This document shows positions 10,637 through 22,130 of a DNA stretch of 64,000 bases, piece by piece. The notes under the pieces are model-generated. The model was not told where the DNA came from. It saw only the letters and a list, made by a program, of their open reading frames with translations, and searched no databases. The DNA lies in contig MU006227.1 of NCBI GenBank assembly GCA_010093685.1, positions 1,056,154 through 1,120,153 on the forward strand, in the 5' to 3' direction. Every line of letters begins with the position of its first letter. Within the stretch, counting starts at the first letter, position 1. The translations under genes were made by a program, and so were the position numbers. The stretch comes from Ophiobolus disseminans (taxonomy: Eukaryota; Ascomycota; Dothideomycetes; Pleosporales; Phaeosphaeriaceae).

Positions 10637-12027
10637 TCAAGCTCTAATAGCTTGATAGATCTGCGTCTCAATGTTGAACCATAAGCCAAGCACCCTAGCA
10701 TCGCCGAACGGGAGGATTTGGCTACAGACAATGCCGCCAACCCCAGATTCTCGGTCACACCACCACCAGCAGTTTGGAAGTCCTGCCCAAAATCCTGTCG
10801 TCTTCGATCTTCCAGTCGGTCCGCCATTCGAGAGCATGAAGGTCAACCCCCAGCCTTGGGGAGGTTGGCCCTCGACTGGATAAATCTCAGGAAGCGGGTT
10901 GGTAAGATCAGGCTTTGCGTCGGGGATGCCCTGCCGACCAAAATCTGGAAACTTCTCAATTTGGTTCGTGAACATCAGATCGACGGTCTCCTTCTTGAGA
11001 ATCTGTGCACCTGTCAATGGCGAAGTGCCATCATTGAGCAATGTTGCAATGATCTCTGTGCCGCGTCAGCGTATCGAAACCACAGATTCGATATCAGGCG
11101 GCTCACGAGCATAATCTGAAGGTTTAGAGAAAGCCCCTGCGCCGGCACTGTTAAACACATTCTTCACTTCGGAAGCTTCCACTGTGAGGGGTTTTCGCAG
11201 GAGATGATCGCGGCCGATGAGTGAGCCATCGTGTTTCCTCTGGTGCATATGCGCCAGTTTCTTCTTCAGATCGGCATTTGGGAACATGGCTGCGAAAGGC
11301 ACGAGGTCAACAACGCACTTGCAGGTGCTTCTTATGTCCGATACTTACAAATGCTATTCAGCTTCAGTGGCTCGAAAATGTTCTTGTGGCAATAATCGTT
11401 CAGGCTCAACCCCGTGGCGCGTTCGAGAGCCAGACCCGCGTAGTCGATATTGAGGCCATATTGCCAGCCTTCGCCTGGCTGGAAGACCAGAGGCTGGAGA
11501 ACATCCTTGATATCGCCCGAGAACTCGTCGAACCCTACAGGGTGCGAGTAATCGCGAAGCTCGTTGTTGAAGAAAGAGTAACCAAATCCAGCTTTTGAAG
11601 TGTAAATATTGTATCATCAACTGGCAGATAAAAACTGACCGGTATGGGTGAGCAGCATTCTCAGCGTAATTTTCTTGTTCTTCTCCACCAGACTTCCGTC
11701 CTTTTGCAACACCTTTACGTCTTTCAGTTCGGGAATCAACCTTTCAATCTCATCTCCGTCATCCAAGTGCAGCTTGTCCTGTTCAACCAACTGCATGCAG
11801 GCAATACCAGCAATCATCTTCGTACATGACGCAATCCAGAAGACATTATCAAGCGACATATCCTCAGAGCTGTTTACTCCGCGCTTGCCAGCGCTGTGTG
11901 CGAATAGCTCTTTGCCATCTTTACCGACGACCACCACACTTGTTCCGGGTATGTCGGTTTGAACGTTGGCGCACGCGTTGTCAACGCTTTTCTTCAAATT
12001 CTGGATCACGCTGTTAGGTAGTTGCAT
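10637..12027 (-). CDS. Beta-lactamase-fold serine hydrolase (class C / transesterase type)
   Basis: Model complement(10637-11055, 11107-11289, 11349-11591, 11640-12027), four exons, 410 residues. Introns are 51, 59 and 48 nt with good GT/AG sites. The catalytic S-x-x-K motif is S67-C-T-K70, in FWIASCTKM. The region WQYGLNIDYAG holds the Tyr-x-x-Asn element of the family, and the C-terminal part carries the final strand motif (GGPTGRSKTTGFWAG). Fungal members include LovD-like acyltransferases and many esterases or peptidases; they act on ester or amide bonds through an acyl-enzyme. There is no signal peptide, so a cytosolic role is likely. ATG 12027 is preferred over more upstream non-ATG or basic extensions. 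No polyketide genes lie nearby, so substrate cannot be named. Confidence 0.82.
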
Positions 12028-13278
12028 CTTTGAATATGGCCTTGGCAAAAGACGGAATGTGTTCTTTGTCAAGGATCGTTCTGCGACTCTGGGCATCCGA
12101 GGTACTGTCAGCACTACGAGAGGTATAAGTACATCCCCGAACTTCTTGTCCTCACTCCTCACCACATCGGACCATCATCCGGTAGGTATGACGATCTACA
12201 AGGTCTTGTCATAAGACTGCGCAGCTACGCCGCAACTGGTAGACAACGAGAAGAAGTTCCGCACGAAGGGATCCCAATTCGGCACAGCTACTTCCTTTTG
12301 GTCGTGGCTGACGCCAATGTAGCGCGGATCCGGATCCGCACCGCGCACATGCGGGGAACTTGGTAGCGTCGCTTTAGCTTCCAAACTCCAACCGAAGAAA
12401 GTGTCGAGCTAGCAGAAGTACCTAGGTACCTAAGAACAAGCCATCAAAACCTACTTCCAATATTCCCCCAGAGCATATAGTGCTCTTAGTCTTCAGACTA
12501 CCTAGCCTTCAAGGGTTACCTACGACAAGGTCTTCGCGGTGCAAAATTCTTCAACGAGGAAGATGCAGATTACTTGATCGGTGTAGGAATGCGCTACTTC
12601 GATCCAAGAAACATGAGAAGGCTGATACATGTCACTTCAAGGCCTGACGATATGGCCGGAGAACCTTGGAAGGCTACGCCGGCGCTTTAGAACCAAATCT
12701 TGGAGTGAATATAAGAGCTTCTCGCGGATGGAGTGCTGAAACGCTCTGACATGTATGTGAGAATGCAGAGAAGTTGATTAACTCGCGTCTTCATGGAATC
12801 CGGGTCATCTCCGTAATATCCCCGTACTGTCCACACCTATCATACCGAACAGAATCGTTATCCTTCAGTCAGCAGAATTTGGTCGATTCTCCACGACACC
12901 AACGCGCGTCACTTTACCCTCATCTTTACTCATCAGTTGACACATGTTCACATGCGAGGACATAAGCCGCGGCCTGATGCTTTTTCTAGCCAAGCGACCA
13001 TGGTCTGGCCGTGGAAGTCTATCAATGTCTGCAATGATACGAGACTTTACCATGGGTGCAGTACAACAATGATTCATGAGATAAGAATTAGACATCGTTG
13101 GTATCGTCTTACCGAAGGTTGACATATCGAAAGCATACTTTTGGAGGCTGCGTACTCTTCGGGGATAACTCCATCATAGCAATTGCAAGACTGAGCGTTC
13201 TCGTTATAATGCTTCCGGAACTCCTATGATGAGAGTTCATTGCAGCTGTTTGCATGTTAAGCTTCCAATCATACCAAG
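12028..13278. other. Intergenic with possible gene debris
   Basis: Contains the promoter of the hydrolase gene, the exon-like relic at 12497-12690 and, on the minus strand at 12196-12384, a 62-residue ATG-started frame that reads like a protein C-terminus but matches nothing I know. The last few hundred bases before 13279 are the catalase promoter and leader. Confidence 0.4.
12497..12690 (+). pseudogene. Orphan exon or gene fragment
   Basis: After a good acceptor (CTTCAG at 12491-12496) there is an open frame of 64 residues ending at TAG 12690. It reads D/Y-Y-L-A-F-K-G-Y-L-R-Q-G-L-R-G-A-K-F-F-N and later IGVGMRYFDPRN, with a protein-like composition and no ATG at its start. No upstream exon could be found. 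I do not recognise the family. It may be a remnant of a deleted gene or the last exon of a gene whose first exon I cannot see. Confidence 0.35.
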
Positions 13279-15079
13279 ATGTTTTCAGTACGTACTGTGT
13301 CTTACCATCCACTATTGTTCAAGCTAACGTAAATATCGCAGCAAAATACAGATGCCCTTGTTTACACGCTAGCGGAAGGTAATGCTCTCAGCTGTGCTTC
13401 GCAGGTCACACACTCACACGTAATTAGGTCGTCCTGTTCGAGATCCAACGGCTCAACTCGTACTTCGAGGCAAGCCACTTCAAGGTGGAGGACTCGCTCT
13501 ATTATCGGACACTCAACTGATCGAGACGCTTGCGCATTTTCCTCGTGAAAGGATACCTGAGAGGTAATTCGATCGTGGCCATGCTTGACTAGTCGGTGTA
13601 CTGATATTATGTAGAGTTGTGCATGCAAAGGCTGCAGGAGCATGGGGAGAGTTTGAGGTCACTCACGACATCACCGACATTACATCAGCCAACTTTCTCG
13701 GCGAGGTTGGCAAAAAGACCAAAGTGCTGGCTCGCATCTCAACAGTTGCTGGGTCTAGGGGATCATCAGATACTGTGCGTGACATCCGCGGATGGGCGCT
13801 GAAGTTCTTCACCGACGAGGGCAACTGGGATGTGGTTGGTAACGACCTTCCGGTGTTCTTCATTCGCGATCCCATCAAATTCCCTTCCTTGAATCGCTCT
13901 CACCAAGCACATCCTCAGACTCATGTGCCCGACGCTACCATGTTCTGGGATTTTCACAACAACAACCAGGTAAGCACCACCATTCTACTGTATGTTCTCC
14001 TTGGCTCACATGAACGATCCTCAGGAAGGAATGCATGCACTTATGCAGCTGTTTGGGAACAGAGGCGTTCCAGAGTCTCTACGAAACATCAACGGCTACG
14101 GTGTACACACATACAAATTTGGAAAACCCGAGGATGGATCATTTAAATATGTCAAGATTCATTTCAAGCCTGACGCTGGTAACGTCACCATGAAGGCGGA
14201 AGATGCAGTGCGGCTTGCCGGAGAAGAGCCTGACTACCACGTCAAGGATATGTTCAACGCAATCGAGAATGGCGACTTTCCAACATGGACCATGATGCTG
14301 CAGGTCATGGATCCTCATGAAGCCGAGACGTACCGCTGGAATATATTTGATGCTACCAGAATCTGGCCACATGAGGACTATCCTCCCATTCCGGTTGGAA
14401 AGCTCACGTTGAACAGAAACCCCGGGAATTATCATCAGGACATAGAGCAAGCAGCATTTTCGCCAAGCACCATGGTTCCTGGAATCGGGCCATCAGCGGA
14501 TATCATGCTCCAGGCAAGAATGTTCAGCTATCCTGACGCGGCTCGTTACCGTGTCGGTCCGAACTATCAGCAAATGCCTTGCAACAAGGCCAAGAACGTG
14601 TACAGTCCATACCAGCGTGATGGTGCCATGAGAATCGATGGCAACTACGGGGCAGATCCTGACTACGTTCGAAGCTCGTTCCGCAAAATCCAGTCTGGTC
14701 CGCCAGATGTTGCGCACGACAAGTGGGTGGGTGAGGTGAACTCGTATACTTCTGGGGTCACGGATGAGGACTTTGAACAGCCTCGAAATCTTTGGGCGTT
14801 GTACAAGAAGTGGGGCGACGACGAGATCTTCATCAACAACCTGAGCGGGCATTTGAAGAAGGCATTGCCGCACGTACAAACGGAAACCATCGGTGAGTTC
14901 CTTCGTGATAGGATAAGAAATCGAAACTTGTACTAATGGGAGTAGAAATGTTTGCCGAAGTCGATCGAGAGATTGGCGGAAGGCTTGAGAAAGCGCTGGG
15001 CGATTCTCTCTCAATGAAGAATGTGGATCACCTAAGTGGGCAATACGGCTTGCAAAAAACCCTGGGCGGCGGATACTAG
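13279..15079 (+). CDS. Heme catalase (small-subunit type, 512 aa)
   Basis: Model join(13279-13287, 13342-13378, 13428-13563, 13615-13969, 14025-14892, 14946-15079). Exon 1 is just 9 nt (ATG TTT TCA); its intron has a GTACGT donor and GCTAAC branch. The protein begins MFSQNTDALVYTLAEGRPV. Catalytic His64 lies in ERIPERVVHAKAAGAWGEFE, the active-site Asn in V-G-N-D-L-P-V-F-F-I-R-D, and the proximal heme-ligand Tyr in R-M-F-S-Y-P-D-A-A-R-Y-R. It breaks hydrogen peroxide into water and oxygen. At about 512 residues it belongs to the compact catalases and not to the large-subunit class with the C-terminal flavodoxin-like domain. There is no signal peptide and no SKL-type tail (ends GGGY), so the cytosol is most likely. 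Six exons with introns of 49-55 nt make it a good reference for local splice signals. Confidence 0.93.
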
Positions 15080-15884
15080 GGCGATCTGTGGCTGATAGTT
15101 AGGTGCATACAAGTCACGATAATGTATTAGTGATTCGGCCGAACTTATTTAGATTGCCAATACGTGGTGGGAAACAACCAACTGCATCGTACCATGAGTA
15201 ATCATGTCATGATGCGATGAGATGAAGCAGTCTGCTTGAATGTCGGGACGTGTATAATCACATACAGGTGGTAGGGTGGGTGCATGTGGTTTCGTCCTCG
15301 CTCGCTACCGCATTTCGTGGCCGGCACCTGACCATTGAATCTAGGAAGTATGAGATCTCAAGCTCGAGCTTATCAAGCCTTGCTGATTTGGCCATTTAAC
15401 CTGTGGCAACAGGAGGAGAAAGGAAGAGTTCAGCTCGGTGCCAGGATGGCTGGTGGATCACTGATAACTTACCAGCATCGAGTTGCAGGCAGCAATTTAT
15501 CAAGCGCATAGGAATGCTTTAAAATCGTGCGGATGTTGGAAGTAAAACAGTGAAGTAGCTGGGGTTAGACTTGTTGTTGGAGGTGCGCTGTCCACTGACC
15601 GCCGATCCAAATCCCCGCAGTTGGCGCCTTCCACCTGCGATCAGGCTAGGCTTCATCACCACCTTTAACCTCTAGCCTACCATCGCTTGTCACATCACTA
15701 TTCAACTTGAAAACAACGCAATAATCTTGGCAGGTCTTGTTACTCCACGTGAATGCGCTGCTCATCTGCAGTGGTCGTCCATGCCGCACGTGCGAACCGA
15801 AGCACACTCTTGCTGTACGCATCTTCCAATTCACGCTATAGGGACAGCGGCGTTTCCCCAACAGACCAGGCGATATAATGAGTC
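15080..15884. other. Intergenic, 0.8 kb
   Basis: Between the catalase stop and the next ATG. Small unlikely frames only; presumably catalase terminator and promoter of the 15885 gene. Confidence 0.45.
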
Positions 15885-16640
15885 ATGGATCTTCCTCTAC
15901 TTCGACCTGAGGAACTTCAGGACTGGCTCCGAGAGCATGAACGTAGATCCATGGAACGAATGCTTTCAAAAGAAATTGACAGTGCCAATGCGGAGGTACT
16001 CTCCGTCATAGAAGGCTACTCTTGGGTGTCATACATCTACCTAGAACTGTTCGATCGAACGAAGACTTTCACAGGAACTGTGGAAGAGCTGGTCTCTGCT
16101 ACCATCAAGCATGCACCTCTGAGATGGGCCGAAGCCGCGCGTTTGTGTGTCGACTTCAGCATCACAGTTCTGAGGTCAAAGAGGCTCGGATTCCATCGGT
16201 TATTGAACAGCCAACGAAAAAGCATATACTGGATGTTGGACGAAGCGCTTCTCAGAATCTGCTTAGACAAGTGGGAAGACAGTAAATCCAATGCTATGTG
16301 GGACAGAGTCATCAGACCCATCAAACTTGCATTGGCAACTGCCGAGAAAGAGCTCCCAGGATGGGCCGAGCTGGACAGAAAAGAGTTCGTGAGGTTCAAG
16401 GGCCAAGATGGAATCGCTTCAGCACAACCTTTTATGAGAGGATATTTCGAACGGACGTCAGCATTCTTAAGAGAAAGTACTAGAGTTTACGAGATCTGGA
16501 GGACTGTACGCCTGTCTGGGATTGGTCGGCTCCCAAATGAGCTGGCGAACGTGATCATTGAAGACGTGCTCGACTTTGAGGAGCTTCCTAAAGGAGATCT
16601 GAGGCCGCTGTATCTTTCAAAGGGCAAAGGCAAGGGGTGA
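15885..16640 (+). CDS. Hypothetical protein, 251 aa, possible F-box-like C-terminus
   Basis: Intron-free frame from a real ATG (MDLPLLRPEELQDWLREHER). It is mainly alpha-helical and charged, with no signal peptide or membrane segment. The C-terminal part contains IGRLPNELANVIIEDVL, which looks like the L-P-x-E-[LI] start of an F-box-type helix pair, and ends in a Lys/Gly-rich tail. The rest is not recognised. Composition and length support a real gene, but I have no family assignment. Confidence 0.6.
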   Translation: MDLPLLRPEELQDWLREHERRSMERMLSKEIDSANAEVLSVIEGYSWVSYIYLELFDRTKTFTGTVEELVSATIKHAPLRWAEAARLCVDFSITVLRSKRLGFHRLLNSQRKSIYWMLDEALLRICLDKWEDSKSNAMWDRVIRPIKLALATAEKELPGWAELDRKEFVRFKGQDGIASAQPFMRGYFERTSAFLRESTRVYEIWRTVRLSGIGRLPNELANVIIEDVLDFEELPKGDLRPLYLSKGKGKG

Positions 16641-18147
16641 TTCTTTTGTGAAGCCAGGGACGAAGTTCGACAGCGTCGAAAAAGTCGCAATGTGGGATAT
16701 CAACTTAAATGCCAATACACATCTGGTGCGTAGCTACGCCCGAGCGCATATTCTCTAGTATTCTGCACTAAAGCCGAAACAGACGATATGATGCGGGTCC
16801 CCACTCGGATATCGACCTCAAACATGCTCATCAAGAACCACCCAAGTTTGATTGGCTGGTACACATAGTATAACCAGACTTCATCGCATATGAATATGCT
16901 TGTGGTCCCTATGGATGCTGCGACATCATTGTCTCTCTTCCTCAACTTAGCTTCCATCTTGGCACGATCGAATCGTCACGACCCACTGCTCGCTCTGTCA
17001 AGAGCCACGATGTTTAGCGCAAGCAAGAGATGAAAAATGTGCTACAAGTATAGGTAAGGAGTTATTGATACTAAGAGCATTTGGCTGAACCGGACGGCAC
17101 ATTGAAAGTTGAATAGGAACCTATCGATTGAGCCAAGGTTGAGCCTAGAATTGAAAAGATCTCACTTCGGCCCATGAGCCTCATCAACCACAAATGACTC
17201 AGATTTTGACTTTTCCAAGGCTCTCAGTGCCCAACGACTCCAAGATGCAAGAACGGCGTTTCAAGTGCACGTCAGCTTGCGTGCAAGGCCCGTCCTTCTC
17301 GGTATCGGCAGCGGTTTTTAGGAAACCAGGACGAACGTTCCAGCGCACTTCGATCATCAATATGGAACATGCAACACGCATCAATTTACATGTTGCTAAT
17401 GACCGAAAGACTCACGCAAATGTGGTTGAACGATACCAAAGCTGCCAGACAAATTTCCAGAGCGCTACCATGCACTGGCCTCGGGACCTCGGGAGTCACC
17501 AAGCGCGCCATCGAGCACACAATCTCCATTCTCCCCAAAATTAATACATGAACAGCCGTCTCTAAGCTCCCCATCCGGCCTTTCGACGTGTCAACCATTA
17601 CGAGGCCGTGTCCGCGGGCTCTAAACACCGCGCCACGTTCCTTCTCGCTTAGGACCCCGCAACGATTGAGTCTTGATGTCACACCCTCTCCGCCACCATG
17701 CACCACCGCTTTTCGACTGGACGAACCCCTACCTCTGAGGTAAGGCACACAGTACCCCATATTCGACTAGACCTAAATCGTGCCTCGCCAATCTCACGTT
17801 GCCGCGAACGTGGTTGTGACTGGGCAGGGATTGGTATGATGCTACGGCACGATTTATCCGATGCCTCGCAGCTTAAGAGGTAGGATTGGTATATTTGATT
17901 GGAAGGGAGCGTGTTGCCTGGTGAAAGCCAAGTTTTTTGAGGCGGTATTGGAAGGAATGACATGGGCTAAGTCTTGATGTCATGGTGATGGGAAATAGTA
18001 GTATTGATGGCAAGAGATGGCAATGCTGGTGTGATGGAAGTGCAATCGATTGCTTGATACATAAGGAACCGCTGGTCCATTAAATGGTAGGACGTCGCAC
18101 TCGCTCCCTAGCAACTCAGCGTTTCTTGCATCAACTCCAATTCGACG
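16641..18147. other. Intergenic, 1.5 kb
   Basis: Several overlapping frames of 60-124 codons occur on both strands around 17190-17960. None has domain signatures, and they conflict with each other. I treat them as chance frames. The last part is the promoter and leader of the superoxide dismutase gene. Confidence 0.4.
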
Positions 18148-18978
18148 ATGCACGCCTCTATTCTTCTCGGGCTCTTGCCCTTCGCTGCGGCTCAAGTCAC
18201 TCAGGTCGTCGAGGCTCCTCCGCCAGCACCTGTGCGCCTTAATACCACCAAGTCTGGCGTTGCCCCTACTCTACCAACGCCGTTCAATGGCGTCGATACG
18301 CTTCAAGGAGCTATCATGATGCCTCTCCCTCCTCAACCAGGCTACGTCGGCCTCAATGGCACTGCACCCGCTCAGACAAATCTGCCCGCCGCGACCTACC
18401 GCGCCACTCTCCCATCGTCCATGTTCAACAATCTGGTCGGTACAACCGTTCGTGGCTACGTCGAGGGCATTGGCACTCCAGCCGGCGTACGCTTCACCGT
18501 ACAACTCAGCGGTCTCCCTGAGCAAGCCCGCTACGGCCCCTTCAACTGGCACATTCACACACTCCCTGTGCCCGCAAACGGCAATTGCACAGCAACAACA
18601 TCTCACTTTGACCCCACCAACCGCGGCGAACTCATCATGTGCGAGGCAGCACGCCCCGAGACATGCCAGGCCGGCGACCTAGCTGGCAAGCACGGCGGCA
18701 AGATCGCCACGCCTGGAAACTTCTCGACGAGCTTTGTCGAGCCGTATTTGAGCACACAGCCTGGTAGTGCGTACTTCTTTGGCGGACTGAGCTTTGTGTT
18801 GCATGCGACCAATACTACGCGCTTGACTTGTGCGAACTTTGTTCAGGTTAATAGCACGTCGAATGGTACGAGCCCGAGTGGTACTGGACCCGTTGTACCT
18901 GTTTTTACTGGTGCGGCTGAGAAGATTGGTGCTGGGGCTGGTGCGCTTGTTGTTGCGCTTGCGGCTGCTTTGTTTTAA
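18148..18978 (+). CDS. GPI-anchored extracellular Cu/Zn-type superoxide dismutase
   Basis: Single exon, 276 residues. An N-terminal signal peptide (MHASILLGLLPFAAAQ) and a C-terminal Ser/Thr-Gly stretch followed by a hydrophobic tail (GALVVALAAALF) mark a GPI-anchored cell-surface protein. The dismutase domain covers about residues 85-235: FNWHIHTLPV holds copper-binding histidines, then TSHFDP, and GDLAGKHGGK is the family's late loop. Conserved cysteines are present. This domain organisation matches fungal surface enzymes of the Sod4/5/6 kind, which use copper alone; the zinc-loop histidines typical of cytosolic SOD1 look incomplete here. It would destroy superoxide at the wall, including host-derived bursts. 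Whether zinc is bound needs structure-level alignment. Confidence 0.85.
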   Translation: MHASILLGLLPFAAAQVTQVVEAPPPAPVRLNTTKSGVAPTLPTPFNGVDTLQGAIMMPLPPQPGYVGLNGTAPAQTNLPAATYRATLPSSMFNNLVGTTVRGYVEGIGTPAGVRFTVQLSGLPEQARYGPFNWHIHTLPVPANGNCTATTSHFDPTNRGELIMCEAARPETCQAGDLAGKHGGKIATPGNFSTSFVEPYLSTQPGSAYFFGGLSFVLHATNTTRLTCANFVQVNSTSNGTSPSGTGPVVPVFTGAAEKIGAGAGALVVALAAALF

Positions 18979-19211
18979 GGCGACAAGTCGTTGCAGATAA
19001 TTAATCATAATATTCGCCTTTCAATGTACAGTCATGTGGCTCGAGCCTTTACCTCCTAACAGTAACGTGCCGCTCGCTCCTCCGAAGTCAATGGAATGGA
19101 AAATCATTCCATGTATTTAGAGGCAACAACAGAGCCTAACTGACCTCGCAAAAAGTCAAAACAGCAAGTGAAATCCTAACAATGTCGCGTATCTCTTCGA
19201 GACTCACTAAA

Positions 19212-21063
19212 TTAGACAGCTTCCTCCTCAGCCCTCCCCCAACTCTGGTGCAAAACGCTCCTACATTCCTTCCCACATCGCGCTTTACAAACCCACCACC
19301 TCGGCCCTGACTCTAACGCCTTGCCGCATCCACATTTGGTGTATCTAACGCCCTCGGCACTCTCTCCCTTCTTCAAGTGTCGCTCCGTTTTCTTCTCGTA
19401 GAGCTCCATAAGCTCATGTGTACCTAAGTTGGTGGACAAGTCAGTATTAGGCTCAGTTCATGTGTAAGGTGTTTGCTTACTGTTCAAATTGCACTCTCGG
19501 CACACAGCTAGTGTTAGTTTTTGGAGACCGGACTGACTGTTCGTATAGTAATTTGAGCCGCGGAACCAGCGCATTACAATATTTGGTGGCTGCGCCGTGA
19601 TCGGTGCGCAAGCGCAGTAGGGCGGTTTGACTCTCTCCGACGGTGCTGGTCGACGTCTAACGACATGTTGGAAGCATTGCTTGCAACTGGGACGACACCA
19701 CAGATGATGGATTGTCGTTGTTCGAGGGATGAGGGGGAGTTGTTGGCAACCCTGGCGAGATGTTAGGAAGAGCTGAATAGCCTCGCAGCAGGTTGGGAAT
19801 GTCGAACGGCGTGCACAACAGCGGGTGAGTATATCCAGGCTGAACTTACACTACAGATCTGCTTGTCGCAGATCCAACATCGATGCCTTGTGCGAGGGCA
19901 CGTGTACCGCTCAAACGTCTTGAGGCGTCTTTCGAAGTCGTGTGCTGGGAGGACGGACTCTCGCACACTCTTGGAGACACGGCTAAGGTGAATGATGTCG
20001 GAATAGTGCAAAATCCTGGCGACAGCTATCAACATGTCGTAGGTGCCCAAGAATTCTGATAATGGAGATGGTTCACCCCTGCTGTCTTCATATCGTACAT
20101 ATGGCGATTTTCTGCTCTGCTTGTACATCTCTTTCAGCTGTACAGCTCCAAGCTCGGCTTTCTGTTCGAGCCCCAGCGCGCCTTTGAAGGCAGATCGTCG
20201 TCCAACTCTGACATTAGCCTTGAAGGACAGGGGCATGCACCTGAAAAAGATCTCGGGTAGGTAATACAATATCCCGACCACGAGCAACGCCAGGACTTTG
20301 GGTATATTCAGGACACACTCAAGTGTCTTCTTGAAGAGGGTGAGCACCACGTCTTTGAGTGACTCGTTCTGCTTCTTAGCCTGAAGTAATGAGCCAAAAA
20401 ATGCGACAATGTTGAATGCGGAGATTAGGGCGTAGAAAAACCTGAATTGTTAGAATTCTTGCGGAACGTGTAGCTGTTCAGGGCACTTACGACAAAGCAA
20501 CTCCGAATTGCCATTCTTCAGCAAAACTCCTGCACATATGCGGAGCAGTAGTGACGGTGGCATTGAGCCTGCTTGCAGCTTCAAAGAAGCTCTCATTCAC
20601 GCCTGCTGGTCGATGCCATGTATAGGCGGCTTCTGCACATGCTCCCTTGCTATGAGGGGCATAGCTCGTCTGGTAATGAGTCGCTCTTGATAAGTAGATG
20701 GCCGTCACGGTGTCAGTAACTGTGAATGGCAGGTTGAGAGGCGGAGGGAACCAGAGCGATGGTATCCATACCGCAAAATTCCAGTAAAATGCAAACGTTC
20801 CCCAGTTCGAAGCAATTTTCTCTCCAGCTGCAATGGCTGGATTGTACAGACCGCTGCTGAGTTCAATATGGTTCTTGATAACGTTCCAATGTGTACTTGC
20901 ATGCGCCCAGTAGTATCCAAATGGCGCAAAAAGCACAAATCTGAACAATGCGCACGGGTAAAGGGCGAGAAGGAAGGAATCTAGAGTGGTGAGATTTGGA
21001 GCTATAAGATGCGTCGCACGACTAACTTGTGTACCATGCCTTTTTTGGGCTGTTTGTAGCCAT
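19212..21063 (-). CDS. Membrane protein with F-box-like segment and cysteine-rich C-terminus
   Basis: Model complement(19212-19423, 19481-19751, 19850-20441, 20491-20980, 21027-21063), five exons, 533 residues. The start is ATG 21063 (MATNSPKKAWYTN), whose 37-nt exon joins via a GTTAGT...CTAG intron to SFLLALYPCALFRF. The longer frame starting further upstream opens with GTG and is not needed. The N-terminal half has several hydrophobic segments (around FVLFAPFGYYW, the tract before AIYLSRATHY, FFYALISAFNIVAFFG, LALLVVGILYYLPEIFF). The middle contains a helix pair like an F-box (IARILHYSDIIHLSRVSKSV). The C-terminus has CxxC pairs (CWICDKQIC, C-R-P-S-C-K-Q-C, C-R-E-C, C-G-C-G, C-K-A-R-C) that could bind zinc. 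Combining membrane anchoring, F-box-like and zinc elements suggests ubiquitin-linked membrane protein turnover, but that is inference. Confidence 0.75.
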
Positions 21064-22130
21064 TTCAATGCCCTGTCTATCGTCACAGGCTTTAGGGGGC
21101 CGTGGCTCGATGCCTGTTTTAGGACCCAGCTGATGGCCGTCTGATGCACCAGTTAATCACCGTCTCTTGCGCGAGAGGAAATCACAATAGAGGCGGGGAT
21201 GACAGCAGTCGGATATAATGATGTGTTGCGATTCTGTGCAGTGCATTTCAGAGGGGAAACGTGCGAATGATCAGGCCGAGATGAAGAGGTGTGGCGTCAG
21301 GCTGAGGAGGCGCAGCTGTGATAACGGTACCTGAGACTTCAGCAGATAGAGTCACCGGAGAACATGCCTTGCTACTAGACTGGTGACTGAGCCATGGTAC
21401 GAAAAGATGCCACCCTACACGTGCTAGAAGAGAGCACATTGTGAGCGCGTTGGATGCCGTTGAGATGCCTTGCCAAGATCCGGTGAAGATCGTGCAAGGC
21501 GTCTCATTCGCGACAGCTCCTCGTGCATGCATCTTCGCATTGCCCCTCTTTGGAAGTATCTCACGCCCTGTTACTGTTACTCCCACGCGCTGACATCATT
21601 CTCTGCCACATTATTAATGATCCAATGTGCGCCTCTCGTATTTCGGTCGGGTAAGGCAATGTGGGAGTCCACTTTGACACTGATCGTTGCCTGTCGCGAT
21701 GAGGCTGGCGTGGCTCGAAGCAGGCACCAAACATTATAGACGTATGTTAAGGATCCGAAACGACATGGAAAGCGTGTCAAGAGGCGATGAGTTGTTCAGG
21801 TGCAATTCGAGATTCCCTGCCAAGCTCATTGCGCTTAGGCCGGAAGTGGTGTGTTTCCGCGGCAACGAGGGCTTGTTTGTCGATGTCATCGCGTCCGCGC
21901 ACATGGCCAATGCCAGAAAGCATAACGCCTAATTTCGCGACCCACAACGCTCAAAATATACCCTTCTCCGCACTCTCGAACTCTTAGCTGCATGTATCTC
22001 GAATCCCCCTTACCGACTCCTTCATCACTTCCGGCCAGCCTGTCTTGCATGTCGATTACCAACATACACCTTTCGACTGTTAGCCGCGCGTTCACTACCT
22101 TATCACGGCAATCTCTGGAGACGCGTCGAG
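21064..22130. promoter_or_regulatory. Divergent intergenic region, 1.07 kb
   Basis: Lies between the start of the membrane/F-box-like gene (minus strand) and the Cdc14-family gene (plus strand), so it carries both promoters. Frames inside it have no recognisable content. Confidence 0.4.

Noticed and set aside
12196..12384. 62-codon minus-strand ATG frame
   Set aside because: Protein-like at first sight but too short and isolated to support as a gene; mentioned within the intergenic entry.
17194..17963. Overlapping frames of 60-124 codons on both strands
   Set aside because: They exclude each other, show no domain or splice logic, and lie between genes in a normal promoter/terminator space.
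20487..21149. Long frame start at 21149 for the membrane/F-box-like gene
   Set aside because: It opens with GTG and has a stop just upstream. The 37-nt exon starting at ATG 21063 with a good intron gives a natural start.
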